From Trematomus loennbergii (lineage: Eukaryota > Chordata > Actinopteri > Perciformes > Nototheniidae), in assembly GCA_012861695.1 (NCBI GenBank), contig JAAOOA010000006.1:13483879-13547878 (forward strand): a stretch of 64,000 nucleotides of DNA, written 5' to 3'. The notes under the pieces were generated by a model that was given only the letters and a program-made list of their open reading frames with translations, made no database searches and was not told the origin of the DNA. A program made the position numbers and the translations under genes. Positions 25,850 through 37,937 of this stretch are shown here, one piece after another; position 1 is the stretch's first letter; every line of letters starts with the position of its first letter.

Positions 25850-26225
25850 TGGCTGCAAGGACCAGTGCCTCTTTAGTTGCCTAGACGATGCACCTAAGTA
25901 ATGCTAATAGTGAACCTTTAGCATGATCCTTTCCCAGCAGAGGAAGTGGCAGCCTTAACCGGACATGAAGTCTTTGTCTGGGGTCCTCTTTTTTTGGTCG
26001 TCACTCTTTTGACCTTAAGCTCCCTCTCCCTGCTGCCAGCTTTCACAGGCCTCTCTCGGTTGGTCAACGCATTAAAAATTGTGCTGCCTCTTTACAAGAT
26101 TGTCTTTAATCCTTTGCCTCTTCCATGTCACCTCAAAACGTGCGGAGGCTGATATGATAATGATGTGGACCTGTCCAGGGTATTAGAGTTAAGCTGGCTG
26201 ATTAGGCTGCACATCGATTAGTCTA
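25850..26225. promoter_or_regulatory. Candidate conserved non-coding block
   Basis: Contains GTAATGCTAATAGTGAACC, GCCTAGACGATGC, GCTGATATGATAATGATGTGG, TGGCTGATTAGGC and CATCGATTAG. These GATTA and TAAT cores are well spaced in complex sequence just left of the LINE remnant. No coding signal. Confidence 0.25.
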
Positions 26226-26369
26226 TCACTCAGCACTGGCCAGGTCTGTGCAACTGGAGGGGAGGTAGGTCGGGTGGTGGGGTTTGAAGGAGGATGGACA
26301 GCCTTTCTGAATAAATGACCCCCTAAAGCAAATCACAAATGTACACATTACTTGCATCTATCATTCCTT

Positions 26370-26700
26370 TACATGGAGCTAGGCTGTTGTCCACAATTTG
26401 CCAGAGTCTCCTCTCCTGGGCTCTCCATTCCAGCTCTTTCTATGTCTGCCTGCTCTGCTTGATGTCAGTCTGCAGGTACTCTCACCAGGTGTTCTTGGGA
26501 CAAACTCTCTTTCTTTTGCCTGGGGGGTTCAATCCAAGGACCAATGCTGGCATATGTTTTCAGAGTGTGTGGCCGAATCATTCACATCTGCTCAAGATTC
26601 TCTTGGGTAGTTGTTGATTAATGCTTGTACTTTAGCCGTTGTGTTCTTGGTTGTCCTCCAAGTCTCTTATCCGTGGAGCAGTATAGGCTTTATGTCAGAG
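26370..26700 (-). mobile_element. Degraded non-LTR retrotransposon (LINE) 3' coding remnant
   Basis: Read on the minus strand, the segment keeps the order of the C-terminal tail of a LINE polyprotein. It has an HTLK-like remnant of the GHxLR motif, then PPRQKKESLSQEHL (counterpart of the basic GKRKRGRPRNTW stretch), then ADIERA. After a frame change it reads LEWRAQERRLWQIVDNSL, counterpart of the LExLAQDRxxWRxxV motif. Stops and at least one frameshift show it is dead. The reverse transcriptase palm is not present. The clade (RTE-like or a relative) cannot be fixed from this fragment. Confidence comes from the collinear match of three motifs. Confidence 0.7.
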
Positions 26701-26719
26701 GCTTAACGTACATACAACA

Positions 26720-29500
26720 AAACACTTACAGTGGAAGTTAAGCTTACCTTTTCAATCTATCAATTAATTCAATGAATCTCCAGTACTTTAAGTACTACTT
26801 TTACCAACTGGAAGTTCTCAAGAAACTCTTTAGGTGATTCAATTATAAAAAAGAAAAAATGAAGGCAAAATGACTAACATTTTCTAATTATACAAATGTT
26901 ACACATTTCTTCACTTCATTGTTAACATCTAGATCCTATTGGAGTCCAGCATTTTTGATGTGGAGTCTACCTTACTGCACTTTTTTCTATTTTAAATATG
27001 GCGCTTCAGAACAGATAATAGGATGATAAAGGCAATGTAGAAGAGATGTGTCAATAGAAGAATAGCATGATATGAGAATAATTCCTATAACAATTTCAGA
27101 ATCTGTGGCCATTGTCAAAACAATCTGGCAATGGTAGCAGTACGGTACAAACAATTTGTTTCCTAGCAAGCATTCCAACTAATAGAATATATAGTTTAGT
27201 GCAGAAGAAATCAGCTGCTTGATCATAGCCCCTACACAGCTTCTGTTGGACTACCAGTGGGGCGCTGTGTATCAGAGGAAGGACCCGGCTGTTCAAACCT
27301 TTTTAAGTGCAAAAAGTCAAGTTAGCAGTTGTAAAGACTGCAGTGTAGGTGTTCAATTTGGCATGTGAAAGTGAGGACTTACAATGGTTTGACAAATTAA
27401 ATAATGAAAGTATCCTAAAAGATCAAATGAAAAGTATAACCTTTGATAAATAGTTAAGTTGTTTGGCACAAAAAGTGGATGGGAGGTTGGCAGACCTGTA
27501 ACCTACATATTACACATTAATGTGAAAGTATGGTGGAAAATGTAAAGAGACGGGCGAAAAGGTAGAAAGTAAAATGACAGAAAAAACCTTCTGTGGAAAG
27601 GGAGGGGCGTAGCTGGAAATAAATAGCTGCTGAGAAAAGGTTAAGACAATTGTCTTGCCTGAACACAGAGTCTTTTAATCCTGGGACATCCACGTCATTA
27701 AGGTTCACATCTACAGAAGAGGCCAATTAAAAGCAGAGTATAGGCATAGGTCTGGAGAAAGGCATCATTTGCTGCAGGAACTCTGGCCTTTTATCTCCCT
27801 GAGGAACCCCAGGAATCTGAAGGCCTGTCAACAAGATGTCTGCAAGGTCTTCAATAGTATTGCAGTTGATCAATTAAATTAGCGAAGATTAAAACCCTAA
27901 AGAATCCTAAATTATGTCTGAGTTTTATTTTTCACATATTTTCAATATGCAAAGGCCTATTCGTCTGAAGAGGTTTGTTGTAAAGTTTGCTTGAAACTTC
28001 TATATTTGAAGTCATATGATAGGGAAAAAGATTTGCTTGCTTCCTGATTTACTGACTTAAAGGAGTGGCAATTAAATGAAGTCCTAAAACTTTAGGATTC
28101 CCGCATTTGCCATGGTCAGAATTCTCTCAAGATGTTTTTACATTCACTTTTACTCAGAAATGGGCAAGATATAAATAGCAAGTGATTTCTTTGATTAGCA
28201 AAGACGCAATCAAATAACAAAGACGTATTATTTCCTGAAAGTGTAAATGATGTGCAATCCAAGACTGTTAAATGAAATGAAACTTTTTGCAATGCTAAGT
28301 TTAAGGTTTAGTTATTACTTAATATTACTCAAATAATGGAGGATGATTGTTCATGGACAATAATATCATGTTTAATACATTCCCTGACCCCATTCCTGAA
28401 AATACAATATGTACTTTTCCTTACAGACACATCCACACACTGTGTAGAAATCCTCCATCATCCCTCTCAAAGCTCCATTGTACTCCAATTAGCTGCTAAA
28501 TGTATCTGTGTGGTGATTTAATGCAGGGATTGAGTGAGGGGCAAACGCTTAATCTAGACTTCCTTGTTTACTGAAATAATTGATATTATCAGATTCTTCG
28601 TGATTAACTGGATTACTAAAAAATACCAGGGCTCAGCAGCTTTGCCTGAATGCAAAGCTCAAGAATTATCTAACGTGTTTCCCTGGAGTCAACTAATTAC
28701 TGTGTTGAGCTAGGCTTGCTGTTGAGTAAAGACTAGAGGGAGAGATACACAATTATGAGAAGTGTTAATCTTCTAAAGCAAAGTCAAATGACACTCCTTT
28801 TTGTTCCTTAAAGTTTTATTGTATACAACTTAAAGGGCAAAAAAGGAAAGTGTAAAAGATGGACAGAAAGATATCAGATTAATAAAAGAAGCACTTCTGG
28901 CCTTCATGAGAAACAGGTTAAAGTAGTGAAATAAATGGATGAAAAACTGAGTGTAAATTGCACTGGGTTCAGCAGACCACCATGGGAGATGCAGTTTGCA
29001 GGTGGATGAGATAAGCCAGCCGTCTATCTCAACTAGTAGAGCCTCTTGAGAACTATTCATAATGAAACAACATGCTGGTTTGAACAGATTCACATATCAT
29101 GAAAATGGCTTTTCAGGTGCTGTTAAAGACCTTTTGTGTGTCTGCTCTGCTTTCATTTGCACAGGAGTTTGTGAAAGGCACAGTGGGAGCACTCTTTGCC
29201 CTTGGAAACTGGTGTTTGGTGTAAAGAGCGTCATATATGTTAGGCTTTAGGGAGGATCTGTTAGAAGTTCTACCACAGCTCAGCTTGCTAAACTGCAGCA
29301 TTGAACCGGTTGGATGTTTTCCTCTTTGATGGATTGTTATAGAATCTTTGTATTTAGTATATGATTAGGGTTTATACATTGCAACAGTCTGGTATTTTGT
29401 ATCGCAAGGTTAGAATACAATATCAGATTTTCTCAACTATTATTGCAAATTAGCAGCTGAAATTGCCAAATAATATATCTGGGGACTTACAATGCTAGAG
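26720..29500. other. AT-rich non-coding stretch, nothing recognised
   Basis: Short unrelated open frames only. No transposon ends, RNA genes or dense motif clusters were recognised, although parts (for example around 28500-28740) have complex non-repetitive texture. Confidence 0.45.
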
Positions 29501-29757
29501 AATAACATGTTCTTGACTTTATTTCAGAATACAACAGGTACCACTGTGTCCATATCATGCCAGCCTTTTGGCGGAATTGAACCATCATCCACTGTCTGCC
29601 TGTCTGCCATTATTTGCAATTCTGATTGATAGCTCTTTCTCTAACCCCCTCCATCCCACACTGCTACTGTGGTTTGCAGCCTCTTTATTTCTGTCCTCTT
29701 TTGGTTCATTTTCCGCTTTTACTCTACTTCTATCGCTTTCTTTGTGTCTCTCTGTAG

Positions 29758-29786
29758 ACGGTGAGCTGATATCATCCTTTGAAAAG
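29758..29786 (+). other. Microexon-like segment, 29 nt
   Basis: A long pyrimidine-rich tract ends in TGTAG at 29757. The segment of 29 bases ends AAAAG and is followed by the donor-like GTAATG. One frame reads GELISSFEK without stops. The acceptor side is strong and the donor moderate, but decoy pairs of this quality are expected in tens of kilobases of DNA. Confidence 0.12.
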
Positions 29787-30029
29787 GTAATGATCCCACT
29801 GTGTTGAGATTATGTATGTGTGCTGCACAATGTAATGGCCTGGCTTTTTATTGCCTGCCGCATACTAATCCCACAACTGAAGGAATGAGATGACACCTGC
29901 AGGGAGCTGTGTGCGAGCTGCAGCCTCACATGAAGAATGGCCATTAAAAATGATCAAAGAAATTACTGCACTCGGCTGCACAACACTGCTCTCACGCCTG
30001 GCTAGGTGTACATCCCTCTGCCCTAACAC

Positions 30030-30082
30030 GCACATGCTCAGGCATGCACACATATACACACATATACACATACACATACAAA
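30030..30082. repeat. Imperfect (ACACAT)n tract
   Basis: Alternating ACACAT/ATACAC units with single-base changes; low-complexity sequence of microsatellite type. Confidence 0.75.
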
Positions 30083-31541
30083 TGCATAAAAGGACTTGCA
30101 CTAATTAGTATCTCCTTCTGATGGATATTTTCTAAGTGATCCTCTGTGGAAATGTCCTGCGCATAGTTGCCTTAGGCTCTCTGCAGATGATGCACCCACG
30201 CTTGCAGATAGGAAATGGAGGACATGCGTGAGCTCAAAATGATGCCTGTTCCTCCATACCCCTACCACAACTTATTCATGGCGATATTACCACAAGTGTT
30301 TTCCTACCTACTGATTTTATCAGACCTATTGTTCAGGGGACTTTTATTATATTAAGAAACTATTTCAAAGATTATTCATTGCATTGTTAATGACAAAGGG
30401 AGTTTTCTTTTGAGGAATGCAATCATTGGAAGAATTTAGAATTTAGCGCAGTGGTGAACATTTGGAGCAGAATATTTGTTGAATCAATTTCCCCTTTGCA
30501 ACACTGTTTGTCAGTCTTCTACTCTCTTCCCAGTCGCTGTTCACTTGGACCCTGTCCCTGTTTGGGTTTGTTTCTACCAATTGTGCATCCGTCCCTCTCG
30601 GCCCCCTTCATCAGGTTCAGCACCTATGCTGCATGTTTCTGGGAGGTGACACAGTGTGAGCCCGGCAGCTGTTCTTATCAGAAGGCCCTCTGTGCTGGCC
30701 AGCAGATTACATTTTTCTATAGTCAGCCAGCCCACTGCCCCTCTTTAACAAATTCACTCTTTGAGCTGAGACACACTGATACATTATTTCCCAAAGAGCA
30801 GGGTGAAAGAGGAATTTTTACGGATTTTTGTCTGTCATGAAATGGCATCCACAACAATTTCAGAAATTAAAGGAGGGGTCTCATTTATGGCAAAAGATAG
30901 ATATAGAAATATAGGGTATTTTATTTGATCCTGCACTGAACATAGGCTCACCAACGAGAATGTGGTTATCATGGGGATCCATTTTACTAAGAGATTTTTT
31001 TTTCACTTCTCCTCCTTTCTCCCCCATCGCCCCCCCTTTCCTTCCCTGAGCGGCCCATTTTAGAACCATGTGGCTGCATGGTTTGGTGGGTAATTTCGCT
31101 GCCTTTTCATGTGTCGGAGGGCGAGGAATCCTCATCCATTAGGTAGTGTCATCTTGTGATGTATGCACAGAAAGGCAATCTGATGTTTATTCATGACTTT
31201 TAAGGCAATGCCTCAGCTAAGCCCTCTGATTTCCTTTTAAGGAACAAAACTACGTGAGATTGAGACTTCACTTTAAAGGCACATACACCATCCTGCAGCA
31301 CTTCTTCTATGTTTCTCTTCCTCTCTCCCTCTATCACACATTCTCTCTCTCTCATCTCTCATCCACAACTCTTTTCTTTCTTTAAATCTCTTTTAAATTC
31401 TCCCTCGATATTTTTCTGTCAGATTTAATTTTTTGACCCTTAGAAAAAAGATCACATGCAGTTATTTCCTTCTGATTTTGCCTTACCGTCTCCCCATCTT
31501 GCCTCTGTACTTAACTAACGACTTTGATGAAAATATGAATT

Positions 31542-31556
31542 TAGATAGATAGATAG
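31542..31556. repeat. Short (TAGA)n repeat
   Basis: Nearly four TAGA units. A reverse-orientation ATCTATCTATC lies at 31908-31918, about 350 bp away. No transposon ends could be defined between them. Confidence 0.6.
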
Positions 31557-34495
31557 CTTTTATAGTAGGCTAGCATGTTAATGAGACACCACCACTGGTA
31601 AAAGGCTCTCTGGATGCCAACAGGCACACGAACACACACAAATATAATGTGTGAAACAGAGTAAATACCATATTGAATCTGCCTTCACTACTTATGCTCA
31701 GTTCACTTGCGCTATTGACTATGTAAACAAACACAAAACAAACAAGGTGTTAGAGGAAATCTCGCGAATTAGAACTTGTCACAACTTCAAACAAACAGCT
31801 TTGGTTTTAATTTTGACTCTAGATCCTGTTTGTTTATAAAGTAACCGTAATTCAAAAGCGTGTCCCTATTTGTCTTGTAAATGACTTTTTAATGGTAATA
31901 AAGCCACATCTATCTATCATACCAGCACAAGTCCATGCAGGCCTTTGATGGGACTCCTCCTATGAACAAATGGTATCTATTAATATTCTCAATGACCAGC
32001 CTTCCAACAGCACATGCATCTTAATGAATGAGGGACCTAATGCTCGAGTAGCCTTTAACATATACATTTATGATAGCCTGTATGTGGTGCAGGTGTTTGT
32101 CTGTGTTTGTTTGACTCCAAATAGAGAATTGTATTTGTAAAACCGGGGAACTTTCTATTACTAAGGTTACATCACACTAATACGTTTTGGTTTTCAAACT
32201 TTAAAATTAAAAAAGGTTTCTTGACCTCTAATGGATTCAAACTTGTATTTGTAATTGTTCATTTTAAAAGCATATGTGGGATGTGTTAGTATGTGAGAGA
32301 GATAAATCAAAACCTAGGCTTAGTGAAAGCCTTGTTACTTTGTTTAATAAAAAAAGCTAAATCATACTCTGTTGTATTTTCTGTAACAAAGCAACCGACT
32401 TCCTGTTACCACTCTACGCGCATCTCCAATGTACATCATTGGCCCTGTGATTAGTTTTTGCGGCTTAGAATGAACCAAGATCATGTCTTAAAAGGTGCTT
32501 TGTGTACGGATAAAACATATAAGTGTGGATGAAAGTTTAGTCATATTTAGTTGGCTTTAAATAAGTGATGGACAGGTCCCTCCTTCATCATCCCATGTTT
32601 GTTTTGAATAGCTTAAGTACAGTATGATCCTATTTCTATTTTGTCGGATGCACTGGTAAGCATGAGTGAGGCAAATGACTGCATTTTGCATTTTACATTT
32701 GTAATTCTGTGCTAATAACCACATGCTCTTGCCTTGAGTGGTGGATATTTTAACCTTATATGATAAATAATGCAAATGTAGCAACCTCTTCAAATGCCAG
32801 AGAAATGAGGTAGAAAGGAGGGAGAGGGCAAAGGAGACAAGGAGTAGAGGGGGGAGAATGAAAGAGCAGCAGCAAGCATAACTAACTGATTGTTGTGCTG
32901 TCAAATTGATTTGCATGAAAAAGGCCGGGCTAATTGCAACACTTAGCTGCAACACACTGATAATACAGAGCAGGATTACAAAAGGACATGGATGAGCTTT
33001 TATTAAGAAGGATTTCCTGGGTGTCTGAGAGATGCACCACCACCTTCTGTTTCTGTGGGGGCCATTCAAAGGAGTGTGTCCCTCACCATGTCATGTCTGA
33101 CATGACATATCCATCATGCAGATGCATAGAAATTGCCATGTCAACATTCATTATCATATACGTCTTTCCATCTTATTTAATACTATCTTTGAACCTAATA
33201 CATTTCGACAAAAACAGTGCTCAAAGTTTCCCTGTAAGGAAGATGTGCCCTTACAAAGAGATGTTGACTATTGACGTTGAGGTATACGAGTATAAGAGAA
33301 GGAATGAAGGATATCCTGTTGGTCTACATACAGTTCAATATGTAAAAATCAGTAGTTACATTTATGTCAGTTTGGCAATATCATTTTCATTTCAACTGTG
33401 TCCATGGCAGGATTGTATTATATTGAATTGGATCATTTTTAATAAATTATTATTCTTCCTCCTTTCTGAACAACATTTCAATTGATTCTGGAGGACATGA
33501 CAATCAACACCAATTGTTGACAGTTGTTGAAATTCAATCAGGTAATCAAGTAACAGACCTAAATGTATAATTTAACACATTTAAAATCCATAATAACTAA
33601 ATGAGTTATAATTTTGTGAAAAACAAACACAATATAGAAGGCGTGATATCTGAGACAGTTTCAAAATGTACGGTTTGATATGGGAAGGGTATAAAAAAAG
33701 CACAAAGTCGTGGGTGGTGGTTTAGCACAGGGCTTCTTGATGCTGCCAAAGGCAGTTCTTCCCTTACTTTCCTTTATTTCCTTCTTTAATAATAAATGAT
33801 GGATGTTTCAAATTAAGAAACAGTGCTGGGAAAATCCAATTTAGTCCTGGGCCTCGTAGGGAGGGTATAAAGAGGTGTTCTGTATCAAAGGGCCTTGTTT
33901 TAGCTTTAAGATTTGCACTGGGGCCACTTTTGAATGATGTAATGTGCCATGTGATAATGGGTCTTATGTGCTTTTAACAAATCATCTAGTTCCTCCCAGT
34001 AAATGCATCTTGTAAGGAGTTGCTGGTTGTGTTTCCTTTCCAAGACATTGATTTATAACCTTTTCATAATCAAGTATTTGTTATTGTTGCATCTAATTGT
34101 TTATTTGTCTTGCACATGGGTAGAACAACATCAACCGTTACTACATACACACATAACTTGACCTAAATTGCCTTTCTATTTTGATGAATGCCACCTTTTT
34201 TATATATTCAGATAATCATGAGAATATTATTCATTATCTTGATATTCGTTATTAATTCATAAGAACAATAGTTACTAAGTTTAGGCGTACTAGAACATCT
34301 TTTGAGGATAAGGCGTACAATGATGTTTGCTGTTCTGTTGCTTAAAGTCTTTATAACGGGCCGTCTCCACAGCAGCGTTAAAAAAATCTTGGAGGTGGGC
34401 GTATCTGAAGCTTGAGGATTTTTGCGAGCAAGGCACGAACAACCAATCACATGAATCTCCCGCCCGCGACATATGAAGCAAAAAAGCCCGAAGTA

Positions 34496-34638
34496 AACTG
34501 GATATAAACTCCCCAAAACAGGCAAAAACCTACCACTGTCTCTGCCACCTCCCTCCATGCCTGGCTCCTCCGGTTTATATCCCGGTAGGTCTGGTCATAA
34601 AGCACCGGGTGTGATTCCCTACCGCTAATTTCCTCCAT
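34496..34638 (-). pseudogene. Truncated MADF-domain coding exon inside the Harbinger-like element
   Basis: The start codon at 34638 (minus) lies in an A-rich context followed by GG. About 36 residues match the N-terminal half of a MADF domain: a hydrophobic residue two before GRES, then PVLYD, then YRD, then AW-EVAE. The frame runs on through a probable donor (GTAGGT after the codons for AETV) into non-homologous residues. The second half of the domain and any nuclease are absent, so it cannot make a complete DNA-binding protein. MADF proteins bind DNA and in Harbinger transposons help bring the transposase to the ends. Confidence 0.55.
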
Positions 34639-34768
34639 TTTTTGGAATATGAGGAAATGACCTGCGGTATGTCTCTCCCAGCATACACGCCGTTTGATTG
34701 GCTAGAGCTTGAACTGTCAGATTTGCGTACACGGGATTTGATTGGCTGACGCTTCCACCTCAGCCTCA

Positions 34769-34791
34769 AAAGTTGAACATTGTTCAACTTT
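34769..34791. repeat. 10-bp inverted repeat with 3-base spacer
   Basis: AAAGTTGAAC at 34769-34778 is mirrored by GTTCAACTTT at 34782-34791. It lies within the Harbinger-like element, in the half opposite the MADF fragment, and could be a sub-terminal protein-binding site. Confidence 0.8.
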
Positions 34792-35490
34792 GAATCCTGA
34801 AAATCCAGAAAATCTCCGCTCGCCTGCCCACAATGCAGTTCGGCGAAAAGTGAGGGAAAGTGACGTCACCCCATTCAAAGTGAATGGGCAGAAGCGTTTC
34901 AAGATTTTTTTAACGCTGCTGTGTAGACGATCCGTAACACTGTTGAAAGCAAATTGATGACAAAAAAGGACAGGTTTAGGTTTATTTCGTATTTTTAAGT
35001 TATGATTTTGTTGTTAGCAAAAAATGGTGTTGTATAACAATTTTACATTTTCCCTTTGAGAACTAAAAAGTGTCAATTTTCTTCTTATTTTTTCTGCCAT
35101 CTTGAATGGTTATACAGAGTAATTGCTTTTGAAGATTTGGAAAGTTTAAGTGCTTATTTTCTTTCTAATCCAATGAAAGACATTCCTTATGTTCTTATTT
35201 TAAAGATTTAACTATCATAAATGTCATATTTCTAAAGTTTGTTGGTTGATATGATAATGTATATTATTGTTAGATGTAGCTAGAGAACAGTTGGAGCCAT
35301 AATACTTTGGTGTTAGGATCTAAAGGTAAAGTCATCTTACTTCTCCATCGGGTAGATTTATTCTGTTTAATTCATCATGAAAGTAAATGAGTGTCAGTTA
35401 TATATTCTATCACTAATGCTTGTTAAAAGTAAGAGTTTTGTCCTCCAGGGACCTCAGTGTTTCCTGTCAATGCTGTACATCAGAGAGCTG

Positions 35491-35500
35491 CCCCCCCCCC
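35491..35500. repeat. Poly(C) run, 10 bases
   Basis: Homopolymer within a 171-codon chance open frame; likely length-variable. Confidence 0.9.
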
Positions 35501-36464
35501 TACTGGAACACACATACTTTTATTTTAAGAGTGTTTAGATGTATCCGTTTACTTTTTCTTATCTTAGTACCTTGTTTCTGTCTCGATGTTTGTCTTTTTA
35601 ATTTCGCTCAATTTCTCCTTGCCACAACTTCAATTACAGCAGATCATGTACGTCCCAGTCTACATCACTCTCATGTGCCACAATTTGTAATGCTCCTCTC
35701 TAACGCACTTGGAATGGTATTTCTGTTCTTCATCAAGCTCAAATCCACATTACAACGGTATTTGCCACACTACCACTATTGTCTGCCACTCGGTGTCATC
35801 AGAATGGGCAATACATTTAAATGTAAACATCAACAGGAACTGAAGGTTATAAAAAAAAACATGGTATTTTCAATTTGTATTTTACCTGTGTTTAGCATTT
35901 ACATTTTCAATTGGCATTTTCAAAGTGGCATGTAGCTCACTAAATATATTTAGATTCTGCTGCCTTACAACCCAGTCTTTCATCATTTTATCTTAAACCT
36001 ATTTTATGTATTCCATGTAGCTTACTCTACAAAGTCCCATATCACCTTCTCCCAACCTTTCATTTTGACATTCTTCGTAGAATGACTCTCCCTGTATTCC
36101 CTTGTTCATATTCCTTTCCCTTTTTCTTTCCTATTCAACAACTTCTTCACTGTGGTTAATGTGAGGGTTGGCAGGCAAAAGCAAAGTGCTCCAACAAAGC
36201 CAACATTACTATAGAGCTTTGGCAGTGGTTAGTCTTGCTTTTTAGTTTCTGCAGAGATTGTCCAATAGTCCTGTCCATCACTGAAAAGTACAAGGAGAAT
36301 GGGCATTTCATATTAATTTACCTCATAAAAAGTTCTAAGGAGTAAAAAGCATTTAAGGCTGTTAGCTCTAAAAGGCACAATTTTCCCTCTTTTGTTCCGG
36401 CCATGATCGAGGTAACTCCAAATTTGCACTGAAAAAACGGTTTAATGTCTTTGGCTTGTGGGGG

Positions 36465-36479
36465 AAAAAAAAAAAAAAA
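36465..36479. repeat. Poly(A) run, 15 bases
   Basis: Uninterrupted A15 preceded by TTGTGGGGG and followed by TTGGTCTC. No target-site duplication was found, so it is not called a retrocopy tail. Confidence 0.85.
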
Positions 36480-37177
36480 TTGGTCTCAAGGTTCTTATTA
36501 CAAACCCCTTGTGTCAATCATTTTCAAAGTCCTTCATCTACATTATTTCCGTTCATTCAATCTTCCCTTTGAACCTCATGTAACACTCGACATATGTTGG
36601 GTGCAAACATTGAGGCCTAAGTCAAAACCTACCTACTGTACACCTACAGTATACAGATATTTTTGAAAACAGATATTTTCCTCTGTTTTGGGCTCAGGTT
36701 ATACAGTGGGGAGATTTTTTCGGAAAACACGTTCCAAAGTAAAAATTCCACAATTGTTTTAAATTCTGGATACTACATAGACTGTTTACAGGCAGCACAC
36801 ACCTGCTGTAGAATATGGGAAGATTGTATATTTTTTTCCATTTTGGTATTTACCTCCCTGTTTTATTGTTTTATAATTTGAACGCTATGTTTTGAGGTAT
36901 TTGGAATTGACAACTGCATGCAAACATTGCTTGCTTAATTTAGGCTGGATTTTGATTCAATAAGTTGACTAATGCCTACAGAACTCAAACAGTGACTGAT
37001 GCATGTCTTCTTGCTTCATAAATCCATCTGTTTAAGTTGGCTCCTTCTTTTAAACAGCTCTCATAACCTTAGCAGGAGGATTTGCCAAAAGTCTTGAAGA
37101 AATGTCTTTTTCAGTCCAATTAAGTCTGTCATTGCCCTTTAGCAGCAAAGTGTGGAGGCAGCAGATTTTTCCCACAG

Positions 37178-37190
37178 CCAGCAGAGGTCA
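37178..37190 (+). promoter_or_regulatory. CTCF-like motif
   Basis: CCAGCAGAGGTCA matches the CTCF core CCAGCAGGGGGCG at ten of thirteen positions. A lone match with imperfect 3' half; low confidence. Confidence 0.2.
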
Positions 37191-37937
37191 TGTTCATGTG
37201 TGCTTGCCTAGCGCTATTCCTATGAGTGCCTCTTGCCTTTCCCTCATCACATTCACAGCCTCAGCTCCTTTTGAGTGGGTGGGAGAAGGGAGGTTTTAAC
37301 CAGACAGGTTGTCTCCTGACAGTACTGTGAATTATGAGTAACGTGTAATTTCAAGAGGTTCTCAATGTCACAGGCTTCTGGTGTTTCAGCAGGACTTTAG
37401 TATTATTAGATCAGTATGGTATATAGGACATGGACACCCCGTGCTAGGTAGTACTGTACCTGTCTATCCAACATGCTGAGCTCTGGGAGATCCTCTTGGC
37501 AGCCATAGTGCATCAGAATGTTGCTATCAAAGTAGAGAGAACCAGGTGAGTAAGGGACGTGAGCCAAGTGAAATCATCATATTCTATTACAGACAGATTA
37601 ACAGATATAATAAAACTAGGGTTAAAGCAGTAGGAAAGGTTGTGTCAAAGCCACTAATGAAAAGGTGATGAAAACTACAGGAGAAGTGGACTCTAAGTAA
37701 ACTTTACCACCTTTGAACATTCAAAAAGGCAGTGTTATGACCAAAACAAAGTGTCAGCAATGGTCAGCAAAACATTGCAACACATACCTCCTGCTAGTCT
37801 TTTTTATTTTATTTTGAATATTTAAGTTTTGCCACCCCTTTGTATCTCCTTCTGCACTTTGCCAACTCCTTCCTCAGGCAATTACAACACCTTCTGGATT
37901 AGCAGTTCAGCATGTGGACACCCCAAAGTTAATTTAT

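Larger units (their letters stand above)
34354..34937 (-). mobile_element. Harbinger-like non-autonomous DNA transposon with MADF exon fragment
   Basis: Inverted ends of 35 bp lie at 34357-34391 and 34900-34934; they differ at three positions and share CACAGCAGCGTTAAAAAAAT. The direct repeat TAA flanks both (34354-34356, 34935-34937), the three-base target duplication expected for PIF/Harbinger. The 578-bp interior has no DDE nuclease. On the minus strand an ATG at 34636-34638 begins a frame reading GRESHPVLYDQTYRD and then RRSQAWREVAET, the hallmark of the MADF/Myb-SANT-like fold carried by the second protein of Harbinger elements. It is followed by a donor-like GTAGGT. The element therefore appears to be an internal-deletion derivative that kept the leader and first exon of the DNA-binding protein. 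Confidence 0.8.

Noticed and set aside
26520..26545. GGTTCAATCC box resembling a tRNA B box
   Set aside because: No A box or cloverleaf at the right distance; the stretch is explained by the LINE remnant.
31542..31918. TAGA repeat and inverted ATCTATC copy as possible transposon ends
   Set aside because: Matches are only simple repeat units; no terminal motif or target duplication.
32557..33069. 170-codon open frame on the minus strand, overlapping a 165-codon plus-strand frame
   Set aside because: No recognisable domain, odd hydrophobic/Cys composition, overlap on opposite strands and no splice or promoter context. Length is near what chance gives in 64 kb.
35420..35935. 171-codon plus-strand open frame, the longest in the window
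   Set aside because: Crosses a poly(C) run, has T-rich codons giving Phe/Leu/Ile-rich sequence, and shows no domain or signal of real coding.
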